Made by a program: the position numbers and the translations under genes
NCBI RefSeq assembly: GCF_030651745.1
Contig: NZ_JAUSCC010000145.1
Span: 1 to 10,570 of the forward strand
Direction of reading: 5' to 3'
DNA length: 10,570 nt
Source of the DNA: Methylophaga sp.
GTDB taxonomy: Bacteria > Pseudomonadota > Gammaproteobacteria > Nitrosococcales > Methylophagaceae
Shown: in pieces, positions 1 to 8,680 of the stretch
Layout of the letters: each line of letters opens with the position of its first letter
Position numbering within the stretch: the first letter of the stretch is position 1
The notes under the pieces: model-generated
Databases searched by the model: none
The model's input: the letters and a program-made list of their open reading frames with translations, nothing else
Told to the model about the DNA's origin: nothing

Positions 1-38
1 AGCCGCTATACTCCTGCGTTGAAAATTTCGAAAGCCAA

Positions 39-1422
<1,384 letters not shown>

Positions 1423-1424
1423 CC

Positions 1425-2633
1425 ATGGCGCGTTTAAGAAGATTCCTCGACAGGATAGAGCCGTCATTCCAAAAAGGCGGACCTTACGAGAAGTACTTTG
1501 CCGTTTATGAGATGATCGATACGTTCATCTATAGTCCTGGCGATGTGACTCGTGGCTCCCCGCATGTACGTGATGGTATCGACCTTAAACGAGTAATGAG
1601 TTATGTCGTTCTGGCGACTTTTCCAGTATTAATGCTCATGCTGTGGAATACCGGTTTTCAAGCCAACAGTGCAATGGCCCAGTTGGGTATGTCAACGCTT
1701 GAAGGCTGGCGTGGCTGGATTTTGACCAGTTTTGGTATCGGTTATGATCCCAACAGCATGTTCTCCAACATGTTCCACGGTCTGTTGTACTTTTTGCCGA
1801 TATATCTGACGACACTGATTGCAGGTGGCACCTTTGAGGTCATTTTCGCTGCGGTGAGAAACCATGAAGTCAATGAAGGCTTTTTGGTGACCTCAATGCT
1901 CTACAGCTTGACGCTGCCACCATCAACGCCATTGTGGCAGGTCGCTCTTGGTATCATCTTTGGTGTGGTCATCGGCAAAGAAGTCTTTGGTGGTACCGGT
2001 AAAAACTTCCTCAACCCAGCGTTAACTGGTCGGGCATTTTTGTATTTTGCCTACCCGGCACAAATGTCCGGTGATGCGATCTGGACTGCGATCGATGGTT
2101 ATACCGGTGCAACACCTCTGGCACTAGCGGCATTAGGTGGTCTGGAAGCGATAACCGAAGCAGGTTATACCTGGTCACAGACTTTTATCGGTCATATGCC
2201 AGGCTCTCTGGGCGAAACTTCAACATTGGCTATATTACTTGGCGCAGCATTCCTGCTTTATACCCGAATTGCTTCTTTCCGTATTATTTTCGGGGTATTT
2301 ATCGGCATGGTCGCCACCACCTGGCTATTCAATCTGATTGGTAGTGAGACTAATCCGATGTTTGGTTTACCGTGGTATTGGCATCTTTCTCTTGGTGGTT
2401 TTGCCTTTGGTATGGTCTTTATGGCAACTGATCCGGTGTCTGCAGCGATGACCAATAAAGGCCGCTGGATCTACGGCATATTAATCGGTTTTATGACTGT
2501 ATTGATTCGGGTAATTAACCCAGCCTTCCCGGAAGGCATCATGTTAGCCATATTGTTTGCCAATATATTTGCACCTCTTATCGACTATTTTGTCGTTCAG
2601 TCCAACATTAAACGAAGACTACAGCGAAGCTAA
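1425..2633 (+). CDS. nqrB: Na+-translocating NADH:quinone reductase subunit B
   Basis: NqrB is the large integral membrane subunit and, in studied enzymes, forms the main Na+ path, holds covalent FMN and riboflavin, and borders the quinone site. The 402 residues are close to the usual 410-415. After an amphipathic N-terminus (residues 1-55) there are about ten hydrophobic segments from residue 57 to 392. The flavinylation motif DGYTGAT occupies residues 224-230, so Thr230 is the expected phosphodiester-linked FMN site (Thr236 in Vibrio). Conserved stretches shared with RnfD are [14 protein letters not shown] (192-205) and [17 protein letters not shown] (332-348). AGAAGGA lies a few bases upstream of the ATG. 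Attachment of the FMN needs ApbE, which is not encoded in this window. Confidence 0.97.
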   Translation: MARLRRFLDRIEPSFQKGGPYEKYFAVYEMIDTFIYSPGDVTRGSPHVRDGIDLKRVMSYVVLATFPVLMLMLWNTGFQANSAMAQLGMSTLEGWRGWILTSFGIGYDPNSMFSNMFHGLLYFLPIYLTTLIAGGTFEVIFAAVRNHEVNEGFLVTSMLYSLTLPPSTPLWQVALGIIFGVVIGKEVFGGTGKNFLNPALTGRAFLYFAYPAQMSGDAIWTAIDGYTGATPLALAALGGLEAITEAGYTWSQTFIGHMPGSLGETSTLAILLGAAFLLYTRIASFRIIFGVFIGMVATTWLFNLIGSETNPMFGLPWYWHLSLGGFAFGMVFMATDPVSAAMTNKGRWIYGILIGFMTVLIRVINPAFPEGIMLAILFANIFAPLIDYFVVQSNIKRRLQRS

Positions 2634-2635
2634 CT

Positions 2636-3463
2636 ATGGCAGAAATCACTCAGAAAAAAGGCTTTTTGGGACAGCTGATGCAGCGGCCCAATGATGACCC
2701 GACAAAAACCATATTCATTGCAATTATGCTTTGCTTAGTCTGCTCAGTAATGGTGTCAACCGCGGCTGTAGCACTCAAATCCAAGCAGATTGTGAATAAA
2801 CAGAATGATATCCGCCAAAACATTCTGGCTGTGACCGGACAATATGAACCAGGAATGGATATGGAAGCCGCCTTCGAGAAATTTGAAGTCAAATTGGTGG
2901 ATCTTGCTGCAGGCGAATTTGCAGAAAATGATATCGATCCCGCCACGTTTGATCAGCGTAAAGCGGCAGGCTCACCGGACTTGGGGGTTCGTTTGAGTAA
3001 CCAGGAAGATATTGCTGGAATTGGTAGCCGAGCTAAATATGCAACTGTTTATATTCTGCGTCAGGGCGATGAAATTGAGCAGCTGGTTATTCCGGTACAT
3101 GGTTACGGTTTGTGGTCGACCATGTATGGTTTTCTGTCTTTAGAAAATGACTTTAATACCATTCGCGGTTTACGTTTTTACGAACATGCAGAAACGCCCG
3201 GCTTAGGTGGTGAAATAGAAAACTCCCGCTGGTTAGCTAGATGGGAAGGTAAAAAAATATTTGATGAAAATGGCAATGTGGAATTTAGAGTTGCTCGAGG
3301 TTATGTCGACAACAATACACCACAAGCTGAATATAGAGTCGATGGGCTATCTGGTGCCACTCTGACCAGTCAAGGTGTATCCAACATGATGGTCTTCTGG
3401 TTAGGTGAAAACGGATTTGGTCCTTTTTTGCAAAACATGCGTTCAGAAGTGGGGAATAACTGA
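2636..3463 (+). CDS. nqrC: Na+-translocating NADH:quinone reductase subunit C
   Basis: NqrC carries the second covalently bound FMN and passes electrons on to NqrB. The 275 residues are slightly longer than the Vibrio protein (about 257). One membrane helix lies at residues about 24-46, followed by a large FMN-binding domain outside the membrane. The motif DGLSGAT at 236-242 marks Thr242 as the FMN site; [11 protein letters not shown] at 183-193 is also typical of the NqrC/RnfG family. The gene starts 2 bases after the nqrB stop with only a weak Shine-Dalgarno sequence, suggesting coupled translation. Its TGA stop shares one base with the nqrD start (TGATG). Confidence 0.96.
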   Translation: MAEITQKKGFLGQLMQRPNDDPTKTIFIAIMLCLVCSVMVSTAAVALKSKQIVNKQNDIRQNILAVTGQYEPGMDMEAAFEKFEVKLVDLAAGEFAENDIDPATFDQRKAAGSPDLGVRLSNQEDIAGIGSRAKYATVYILRQGDEIEQLVIPVHGYGLWSTMYGFLSLENDFNTIRGLRFYEHAETPGLGGEIENSRWLARWEGKKIFDENGNVEFRVARGYVDNNTPQAEYRVDGLSGATLTSQGVSNMMVFWLGENGFGPFLQNMRSEVGNN

Positions 3464-4125
3464 TGGCTAGCCAAGCAAAAACCAATGTTATCGACCCGTT
3501 AATCGATAACAACCCAATCACATTACAAGTTCTAGGTATCTGCTCGGCGTTGGCGGTGACCACCAACATGACTGCTGCTTTGATCATGTGTATCGCGCTG
3601 ACCACTGTAGCTGCATTTTCCGGTGCCATCATCAGTATGATTCGGCACCATATTCCGTCGAGTATCCGCATCATTGTGCAAATGACGGTCATCGCATCGC
3701 TGGTAATCATTGTTGATCAGATTCTTAAAGCCTATGCCTATGAAGCCAGTAAACAGCTGTCCGTGTTTGTCGGCTTGATTATTACCAACTGTATTGTATT
3801 GGGCCGTGCAGAAGCTTATGCCATGAAAAATTCGCCCGGCATGAGTTTTCTTGATGGTTTAGGTAACGGTTTGGGTTACAGCGTAGTGTTGTTGGTAGTG
3901 GCTTTCTTCCGTGAATTGCTGGGGGCGGGTAAGTTGTTTGGTCAAACCATTATTCCTGTCGCTAACGAAGGTGGTTGGTATATGCCCAATGGGTTGATGC
4001 TACTGCCACCAAGTGCGTTTTTTATTATCGGATTAATGATTTGGGCTATTCGTACCTGGAAACCTCGTCAAGTTGAGGCGCCGGATTATCAGATTCATCA
4101 AGTACATCGCACAGAGGTTCTATAA
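3463..4125 (+). CDS. nqrD: Na+-translocating NADH:quinone reductase subunit D
   Basis: NqrD is an integral membrane subunit that pairs with NqrE as inverted-topology relatives and, in known structures, shares an intramembrane Fe-S centre with it. The 220 residues include about six hydrophobic segments (about 20-38, 40-58, 69-88, 100-118, 134-152 and 180-197). Cys27 (GICSAL) and Cys110 ([12 protein letters not shown]) correspond to the cluster ligands near positions 29 and 112 in Vibrio. The start overlaps the nqrC stop by one base, with GGGG upstream as ribosome binding site. The polar tail after residue 200 is poorly conserved in the family. Confidence 0.96.
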   Translation: MASQAKTNVIDPLIDNNPITLQVLGICSALAVTTNMTAALIMCIALTTVAAFSGAIISMIRHHIPSSIRIIVQMTVIASLVIIVDQILKAYAYEASKQLSVFVGLIITNCIVLGRAEAYAMKNSPGMSFLDGLGNGLGYSVVLLVVAFFRELLGAGKLFGQTIIPVANEGGWYMPNGLMLLPPSAFFIIGLMIWAIRTWKPRQVEAPDYQIHQVHRTEVL

Positions 4126-4734
4126 ATGGAGCATTATCTCAGTCTATTTATCCGCTCGATTTTCGTAGAGAATCTGGCTCTGGCCTTCTTTTTGGGTATG
4201 TGTACTTTCCTGGCGGTGTCGAAAAAAATCGAAACTGCATTGGGTTTGGGTATAGCCGTTATTCTCGTTCAAGCTATTACTGTTCCAACCAATAATCTCA
4301 TTTATCAGTATCTGCTTAAAGAAGGTGCATTGTCGTGGGCCGGTTTACCAGATGTTGATTTAAGCTTCCTGGGGCTTATCAGCTACATCGGCGTTATTGC
4401 CGCCATGGTGCAAATTATTGAAATGGCCATGGATAAATATGTGCCAGCACTCTATAACGCATTAGGTATTTTCCTGCCATTAATCACGGTGAATTGCGCC
4501 ATTTTAGGGGGCACATTATTCATGGTTGAACGTGATTACAATCTTGCTGAAAGTGCGGTTTACGGCGTCGGCAGCGGCTTTGGCTGGGCACTGGCTATTA
4601 CTGCAATCGCAGGCATCAGAGAGAAACTTAAATATTCCGACGTTCCTGACGGCCTGCAAGGCCTTGGCATCACCTTCATCACTGCTGGCTTGATGGCGTT
4701 AGGATTCATGGCATTCTCGGGGATTCAACTCTAA
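4126..4734 (+). CDS. nqrE: Na+-translocating NADH:quinone reductase subunit E
   Basis: NqrE is the membrane partner of NqrD and completes the intramembrane Fe-S site. The 202 residues begin with the typical [20 protein letters not shown] and contain about six hydrophobic segments. Cys26 ([11 protein letters not shown]) and Cys124 ([10 protein letters not shown]) are the expected cluster ligands. Positions 135-160 ([20 protein letters not shown]) are highly typical of NqrE and separate it from RnfA/RnfE. The ATG directly follows the nqrD stop with no gap, and the TAA stop shares one base with the nqrF start (TAATG), so translation is probably coupled along D-E-F. Confidence 0.97.
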   Translation: MEHYLSLFIRSIFVENLALAFFLGMCTFLAVSKKIETALGLGIAVILVQAITVPTNNLIYQYLLKEGALSWAGLPDVDLSFLGLISYIGVIAAMVQIIEMAMDKYVPALYNALGIFLPLITVNCAILGGTLFMVERDYNLAESAVYGVGSGFGWALAITAIAGIREKLKYSDVPDGLQGLGITFITAGLMALGFMAFSGIQL

Positions 4735-5951
4735 TGGAAATCATTTTAGGCATCGTCTTATTCACGCTGATCATTATGGCGTTGGTATTCGTTATTATCA
4801 GCGCCCGCTCCAAACTGGTAGCGACCGGTGATATCGAAATTATCGTCAACGATGAAAAAACGATTAAAACCAAGGCCGGTGGCAAACTTTTAGGGGCTTT
4901 AGCCGATGCTAACCTGTATGTATCGTCAGCTTGTGGTGGTGGTGGAACCTGCGCGCAATGCAAAGTGAAGATCTTCGAAGGTGGCGGTTCGATTCTGCCA
5001 ACTGAAGAGTCACATATCACCAAACGTGAAGCAGCAGAAGGTGATCGTTTATCTTGCCAGGTTGCCGTTAAACAAAATATGCGGATCCAGGTGCCTGAAG
5101 AAGTATTTGGTGTCAAAAAATGGGAATGTACTGTTCGCTCCAATGATAACGTTGCTACGTTTATTAAAGAGCTAATTCTTGAATTACCGGAAGGTGAAAG
5201 TGTTAATTTCCGTGCCGGTGGTTTTATTCAGATTGAATGCCCGCCACACACTGTTGAATACAAAAACTTTGTCATCGCTGATGAATATCGCCCGGATTGG
5301 GATCGCTTTGATCTATGGCGTTACAAATCGGTGGTGAAAGAAAACGTGGTTCGTGCCTACTCAATGGCCAACTATCCAGAAGAAAAAGGCATCGTGATGC
5401 TTAACGTGCGGATCGCTTCTCCCCCGCCAAATGCTGATGATGTCCCACCGGGGATCATGTCTTCGTACATTTTTGATCTGAAACCTGGCGATAAAGTGAC
5501 AATTTCCGGTCCCTTTGGTGAGTTTTTTGCCAAAGATACTGATAAGGAAATGGTATTTATCGGTGGTGGTGCCGGTATGGCGCCAATGCGTTCACATATT
5601 TTTGATCAACTGCGCCGTCTGAAATCCAAGCGTAAAATGACTTTCTGGTACGGTGCCCGTAGCTTACGTGAAATGTTTTATACCGAAGATTTTGATGAGC
5701 TTGCCGCTGAAAATGATAACTTCACCTGGCATGTCGCATTATCTGATGCTTTACCGGAAGATAACTGGACTGGCTATACCGGCTTTATTCATAACGTTAT
5801 CTACGAACACTATCTGAAAGATCATCCGGCACCAGAAGATTGCGAATATTACATGTGTGGCCCACCGATGATGAACGCAGCCGTCATCAAAATGCTCGAA
5901 GATTTAGGTGTTGAACCTGAGAACATTATGCTTGATGATTTTGGGGGCTAA
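4734..5951 (+). CDS. nqrF: Na+-translocating NADH:quinone reductase subunit F (NADH dehydrogenase)
   Basis: NqrF is the electron entry point: it oxidises NADH with FAD and passes single electrons through a 2Fe-2S cluster. The 405 residues match the family length of about 407. One N-terminal membrane helix (2-23) is followed by a ferredoxin-like domain (about 33-125) with cluster ligands Cys67, Cys73, Cys76 and Cys108. The ferredoxin-reductase domain has the FAD motif RAYSMANYP (207-215), the NAD-binding loop [12 protein letters not shown] (277-288) and the C-terminal CGPPMM (375-380). No key residue appears lost. It is the last structural subunit; nqrM begins one base after its stop rather than apbE, which often follows nqrF in other genomes. 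Confidence 0.97.
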   Translation: MEIILGIVLFTLIIMALVFVIISARSKLVATGDIEIIVNDEKTIKTKAGGKLLGALADANLYVSSACGGGGTCAQCKVKIFEGGGSILPTEESHITKREAAEGDRLSCQVAVKQNMRIQVPEEVFGVKKWECTVRSNDNVATFIKELILELPEGESVNFRAGGFIQIECPPHTVEYKNFVIADEYRPDWDRFDLWRYKSVVKENVVRAYSMANYPEEKGIVMLNVRIASPPPNADDVPPGIMSSYIFDLKPGDKVTISGPFGEFFAKDTDKEMVFIGGGAGMAPMRSHIFDQLRRLKSKRKMTFWYGARSLREMFYTEDFDELAAENDNFTWHVALSDALPEDNWTGYTGFIHNVIYEHYLKDHPAPEDCEYYMCGPPMMNAAVIKMLEDLGVEPENIMLDDFGG

Positions 5952-5952
5952 T

Positions 5953-6156
5953 ATGAATACTTTCATCGCCACATTTTTTATTATTTTACTTGCAGTATTT
6001 GCCATGGCCATAGGGGTAATATTTGGCCGTTCTGCTATAAAAGGAAGTTGTGGCGGTTTGAATCAGGTGGGACTATCCGGTAGTTGCGGTGGCGCCTGCT
6101 CAACTCAGGAAAAAGAAGAGTGTGAAGCCCGTAAAAGGGCACAACAACAAAACTAA
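5953..6156 (+). CDS. nqrM: Na+-NQR maturation protein NqrM (DUF539)
   Basis: NqrM is a small membrane protein needed for assembly of active Na+-NQR, thought to help deliver iron for the NqrD/NqrE Fe-S site. It has 67 residues when started at 5953, one base after the nqrF stop, with GGGGG in the nqrF 3' end as ribosome binding site. One membrane helix (about 4-24) is followed by GRSAIKGSCGG and a Cys-rich tail with Cys33, Cys45, Cys49 and Cys57, the family's conserved cysteines. A longer frame from 5908 would overlap nqrF and add unrelated residues. The assignment is firm from the motif pattern and the position; the molecular role comes from family knowledge. Confidence 0.93.
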   Translation: MNTFIATFFIILLAVFAMAIGVIFGRSAIKGSCGGLNQVGLSGSCGGACSTQEKEECEARKRAQQQN

Positions 6157-6176
6157 TCAGCTTCAGGGAGTAGCCC

Positions 6177-6641
6177 ATGCTTGCATCACTCAAAGTAAAA
6201 GATCACATGAATGGCACCAAAATCACTTTCACTCCTGAAATGGATGTTTTACGGGCAATACATCAACTGATCGAATTTAAAATTTCCGGCGCTCCCGTGA
6301 TCGATCAACGTGGCAATCTTATTGGCTTTCTCTCTGAAAAAGATTGTATGCAAGTTGCACTGAATGCAGCTTATCAAGGTGAGGCAGCAGGTCGTGTTGA
6401 AGAGTATATGCATGACAAAGTTGAAACGATTGATTATGAGGCTTCAATTATCGAAGTCGCCCAGAAGTTTCTGCAAACAGCTTATAAATGCTTACCCGTG
6501 ATTAAAGAAAACCGTCTGGTCGGCTCAATTACCAGACAGAATATTTTGAAGGCCCTCGAGTTGACTTCAAATCCGGATGCCAAACAACCTGCCAAACAAT
6601 CTACCAAACAAAATATCCATGTCAGTAATAGCGTTTCTTAA
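6177..6641 (+). CDS. Two-CBS-domain protein at the end of the nqr operon
   Basis: This protein of 154 residues is almost entirely two CBS motifs (about 8-65 and 78-130). Typical marks are VKDHM at the start, ISGAPVIDQRGNLIGFLSEKD (37-57), VEEYM (74-78) and KCLPVIKENRLVGSITRQNIL (104-124). CBS pairs usually bind adenosine nucleotides and act as energy sensors, either alone or controlling a partner. There is no membrane segment or other domain, so a soluble cytoplasmic protein is expected. A good ribosome binding site (CAGGGAG, 6164-6170) precedes the ATG, and the gene lies 20 bases after nqrM and ahead of a terminator, so it is probably co-transcribed with nqr. The polar tail contains a threefold AKQ-type repeat. 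Regulation of NQR is a guess from context; no function is shown. Confidence 0.88.
   Translation: MLASLKVKDHMNGTKITFTPEMDVLRAIHQLIEFKISGAPVIDQRGNLIGFLSEKDCMQVALNAAYQGEAAGRVEEYMHDKVETIDYEASIIEVAQKFLQTAYKCLPVIKENRLVGSITRQNILKALELTSNPDAKQPAKQSTKQNIHVSNSVS
6579..6614 (+). repeat. Three 12-bp tandem repeats in the CBS gene 3' end
   Basis: Three in-frame 12-bp units follow one another: GCCAAACAACCT, GCCAAACAATCT and ACCAAACAAAAT. They encode AKQP, AKQS and TKQN (residues 135-146) in the disordered tail after the second CBS motif. The copy number is a whole number of codons, so slippage would keep the frame. Confidence 0.75.
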
Positions 6642-6668
6642 TAATCCAACGTTTATCTAAAATTAAAC

Positions 6669-6692
6669 AACAGCCGCCTTGCGGCTGTTTTT
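6669..6692 (+). terminator. Intrinsic terminator of the nqr operon
   Basis: A 9-bp perfect stem (AACAGCCGC at 6669-6677 and GCGGCTGTT at 6681-6689) encloses the 3-base loop CTT and runs into TTTTT. It lies 28 bases after the CBS protein stop and separates the nqr unit from cysK. Confidence 0.92.
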
Positions 6693-6784
6693 ATATATGC
6701 CTTAATATTTTTTTGTAAGGATTTTTTTGCACGGGCTAATTAGTGTAAGCTTTTGACTATCGCTATTAAACCGGCTGAGTATTT
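6693..6784 (+). promoter_or_regulatory. cysK upstream region, probable promoter
   Basis: The region follows a strong terminator, so cysK needs its own promoter here. It contains two copies of ATTTTTTTG (6707-6715 and 6721-6729). Possible -35-like hexamers are TTGTAA (6713-6718, with a poor TAATTA 18 bases later) and TTGACT (6753-6758, with no good -10 partner before the ATG). No pair is convincing. There is no strong Shine-Dalgarno sequence; GAG at 6777-6779 is the nearest purine stretch. Confidence 0.35.
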
Positions 6785-7741
6785 ATGATTTACAACAGTA
6801 TCCTCGACACTATTGGTAACACTCCTATCGTCAGACTAAATAATATTGCACCAGAACACGTTGAGATGTATGTCAAGGTTGAAGCCTTTAATCCAATGGC
6901 TTCTGTTAAAGACCGCTTAGCGTTTGCCGTAATAGATGACGCCGAAAAGCGTGGAGTATTAAAACCCGGACAGACCGTTATTGAAGCCACTTCAGGGAAC
7001 ACCGGCATCGCGTTGGCTATGGTCTGTGCAGCAAAAGGTTATCCCTTTGTCGCGACCATGGTTGAAACATTTTCAGTAGAACGCCGCAAAATCATGCGGG
7101 CGATGGGAGCAAAAGTGATACTTACGCCAGCAGCCGAGAGAGGCACTGGCATGGTCAAAAAGGCCGAAGAACTTGCTGAAAAACATGGCTGGTTTCTCGC
7201 CCGTCAATTTGAAAATCCCGCTAATCCAGCTTTTCATCGCAATACAACAGGCCCTGAAATTCTCCGTGATTTTGCCGGCAGAAAACTCGATTATTGGGTC
7301 TCTGGCTGGGGCACAGGCGGCACATTGACTGGTGCCGGTGAAATGATAAAACTCGCAAGACCAGATACCAAAATAGTTGCCACAGAACCCGCTGCAGCTT
7401 CAATGCTGGCCGGAGATGACTGGCATCCTCACAAAATTCAGGGCTGGACGCCGGATTTTATTCCAGATGTATTAAATCGTGAAGTTTATGACGAGCTATA
7501 TCCAGTGACAGATGAAGAATCCAAAAACTGGGCCTTACGCTTAGCCAGTGAGGAGGGAATCTTCTGTGGGCTTTCTTGTGGGGGAACTGTCGCAGCAGCG
7601 ATGAAAGTCGCTGAAACCGCTGCTCCCGGCTCTGTAATTCTGGCAATGTTGCCTGACACAGGTGAACGCTATTTGTCGACCTATTTGTTTGAAGGCATGA
7701 ACGAAGGATCGGATGATGAATGGCTGGCTAGTCTAGGCTAG
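6785..7741 (+). CDS. cysK: Cysteine synthase (O-acetylserine sulfhydrylase, CysK type)
   Basis: This PLP enzyme makes cysteine from O-acetylserine and sulfide in the cytoplasm. The 318 residues match the family (about 300-323). In order there are TIGNTPIVRLN (9-19), the PLP-lysine motif NPMASVKDR (36-44, Lys42), the substrate loop TSGNTG (69-74), the PLP phosphate loop GTGGT (176-180), HKIQG (216-220) and GERYLST (293-299). HKIQG and GTGGT favour the CysK branch over CysM. Two spots differ from the Escherichia coli proteins: WTPDFIP at 221-227 where CysK has IGAGFIP, and GLSCGG at 262-267 where GISSGA or GVSSGG is usual. The upstream in-frame stop (TGA at 6776) and the family N-terminus support the start. 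It is probably monocistronic. The CysK/CysM subtype is less sure than the reaction. Confidence 0.93.
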   Translation: MIYNSILDTIGNTPIVRLNNIAPEHVEMYVKVEAFNPMASVKDRLAFAVIDDAEKRGVLKPGQTVIEATSGNTGIALAMVCAAKGYPFVATMVETFSVERRKIMRAMGAKVILTPAAERGTGMVKKAEELAEKHGWFLARQFENPANPAFHRNTTGPEILRDFAGRKLDYWVSGWGTGGTLTGAGEMIKLARPDTKIVATEPAAASMLAGDDWHPHKIQGWTPDFIPDVLNREVYDELYPVTDEESKNWALRLASEEGIFCGLSCGGTVAAAMKVAETAAPGSVILAMLPDTGERYLSTYLFEGMNEGSDDEWLASLG

Positions 7742-7748
7742 CCAGCTA
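7721..7748. terminator. Hairpin between convergent cysK and hydrolase genes
   Basis: A 9-bp perfect stem (GCTGGCTAG at 7723-7731 and CTAGCCAGC at 7738-7746) surrounds a 6-base loop and can extend by a G-T and a T-A pair. It includes the last codons and the stop of cysK and ends 7 bases before the stop of the minus-strand hydrolase gene. Only a short T-run (ATTTGAATTATT) follows on the plus side, and none on the minus side, so it may be a weak terminator or a 3'-end protecting stem. Confidence 0.55.
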
Positions 7749-7754
7749 TTTGAA

Positions 7755-8480
7755 TTATTGTGGCAGTACTGCTGCGACGGCCATCGACCAACAGCAAGTA
7801 TGATCAGCCCCGCCCACCAAATAACTTTTTACTTTTTCGCGACTTTTAAATTTTGATAAATAGGACATTAATACTGAGCCGGGCACCACGAAATCATGAT
7901 CTCCAATTAGATGGACTTGTGGCACTGCTTCCAAAGCTGCACTAAAATCAACAGGGTTTAGTGAGCCATATAGCGGGTCAGATGAATTAAAATCGGTCCA
8001 CCACCGATGATCAAGATTGCCTGCAACGGTCACTAATAGTGCAACATCGCCCCTTTTTGATGCGATGATGGAGGCAATAGCACCGCCCCCCGAATACCCT
8101 ACTAAACGGATATTCTGAGCATTGTAGCGTTGTTTAATTTCGGAAATAGCCAAATCCATTGAATCCACCACCGCTTGAGAATAACGATGTGATGTCCACA
8201 ATTCTCGGTTGCATGAATTAAAACGTGTCGCTTTCAAATACTGGCATGGTCGTCCGATATAGACGCTATTCCCGCCTGACTCCTGAGCTAATTTCAAAGC
8301 TACACCAGGCTCCCCATCCCCTTCAATAAAGATATTCAAGGTATCAGCTTGTAATAAATCAGGAGGTACAAATCCGATCATAACGTGCGAACCGCCAGAC
8401 AGAATTATCCGATTCCAGGAAGTTGAATCATTTGCATGAACCGCGAAAGAGATAAAAAACAGCAGCATGAATTTTTTCAT
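7755..8480 (-). CDS. Secreted alpha/beta hydrolase, substrate unknown
   Basis: The protein has 241 residues when started at 8480. The N-terminus MKKFMLLFFISFAVHA-ND looks like a Sec signal peptide cleaved near residue 17, so it probably acts in the periplasm. The nucleophile elbow GYSGG lies at 128-132 (Ser130). GDHDFVVP at 193-200 gives the likely acid (Asp194 or Asp196) and GADHTCC at 224-230 the histidine (His227). Cys79 and Cys90 (GRPCQY, NSCNRELW) and the adjacent Cys229-Cys230 could form disulfides. A perfect AAGGAGGTG sits just before this ATG, which is why I prefer it to an in-frame ATG at 8531 that would bury the signal peptide. It looks like an esterase or peptidase-like hydrolase, but nothing identifies the substrate. 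It converges on cysK and diverges from the diguanylate cyclase gene. Confidence 0.82.
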   Translation of the reverse strand: MKKFMLLFFISFAVHANDSTSWNRIILSGGSHVMIGFVPPDLLQADTLNIFIEGDGEPGVALKLAQESGGNSVYIGRPCQYLKATRFNSCNRELWTSHRYSQAVVDSMDLAISEIKQRYNAQNIRLVGYSGGGAIASIIASKRGDVALLVTVAGNLDHRWWTDFNSSDPLYGSLNPVDFSAALEAVPQVHLIGDHDFVVPGSVLMSYLSKFKSREKVKSYLVGGADHTCCWSMAVAAVLPQ

Positions 8481-8484
8481 GGAA

Positions 8485-8494
8485 CACCTCCTTA
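8485..8494 (-). promoter_or_regulatory. Strong ribosome binding site of the hydrolase gene
   Basis: On the minus strand TAAGGAGGTG is an almost full-length match to the 16S rRNA anti-Shine-Dalgarno tail and ends 4 bases before the ATG at 8480. It decides the start and suggests efficient translation. A small hairpin (CTTCT and AGAAG arms, 8511-8524) lies a little upstream in the leader. Confidence 0.8.
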
Positions 8495-8545
8495 TTGGGT
8501 GACATGAAAACTTCTGCATAGAAGATGCCAATTGCTTTATCTAAC

Positions 8546-8620
8546 AATATTGACTGGCTGACTCTAAAAGTGGCGAAATTGATTACCAATAATATTGCTG
8601 GCATATTGCAATATACTGGC
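8546..8620 (+). repeat. Three direct repeats AATATT(G)(A)CTGGC between divergent genes
   Basis: Copies lie at 8546-8558 (AATATTGACTGGC), 8591-8602 (AATATTGCTGGC) and 8610-8620 (AATATACTGGC). All end in CTGGC and are on the same strand, with start-to-start distances of 45 and 19 bases. They lie just upstream of the likely promoter of the diguanylate cyclase gene and also within the hydrolase upstream region. They could be binding sites of one regulator; the repeats are seen, the role is inferred. Confidence 0.45.
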
Positions 8621-8633
8621 TATTTAAAATAGC
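8587..8633. repeat. Cluster of AT-rich inverted repeats
   Basis: Three small inverted repeats are stacked: CAATA-A-TATTG (8587-8597), the perfect palindrome ATATTGCAATAT (8603-8614) and GCTATTT-A-AAATAGC (8619-8633). The last overlaps the possible -35 element of the diguanylate cyclase promoter, a usual place for an operator. The AT-rich composition makes some short palindromes likely by chance. Confidence 0.45.
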
Positions 8634-8651
8634 TAAGTCATCGGATATAAA
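8623..8651 (+). promoter_or_regulatory. Possible sigma-70 promoter of the diguanylate cyclase gene
   Basis: TTTAAA (8623-8628, 4 of 6 to TTGACA) is followed after 17 bases by TATAAA (8646-8651, 5 of 6 to TATAAT). Transcription would begin about 20 bases before the ATG at 8681, leaving room for the GGAG (8664-8667) and AGAGA near the start. This is by eye only, in AT-rich DNA. Confidence 0.4.
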
Positions 8652-8680
8652 TAATTCAACAATGGAGTTGAACAGAGATA

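Noticed and set aside
3285..3710. Antisense open frame of 141 codons over nqrC/nqrD
   Set aside because: It lies opposite two firm genes, and its residues show no domain or signal.
4706..5143. Antisense open frame of 145 codons over nqrF
   Set aside because: It is the shadow of the well-conserved nqrF 5' half, with no recognisable product or ribosome binding site.
5908..5952. Longer nqrM start overlapping nqrF
   Set aside because: The added 15 residues lie within nqrF in another frame, are unlike NqrM, and the start at 5953 has a good ribosome binding site and the family N-terminus.
6579..6614. CRISPR-like repeats
   Set aside because: The units are 12 bp, contiguous without spacers and in frame inside a coding region.
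6785..7741. Cystathionine beta-synthase or CysM rather than CysK
   Set aside because: There is no C-terminal CBS domain on the protein, and HKIQG with GTGGT fits CysK better than CysM, although the subtype stays less sure.
8481..8531. Longer hydrolase start at 8531
   Set aside because: It would place 17 polar residues before the signal peptide and ignore the near-perfect AAGGAGGTG before 8480.
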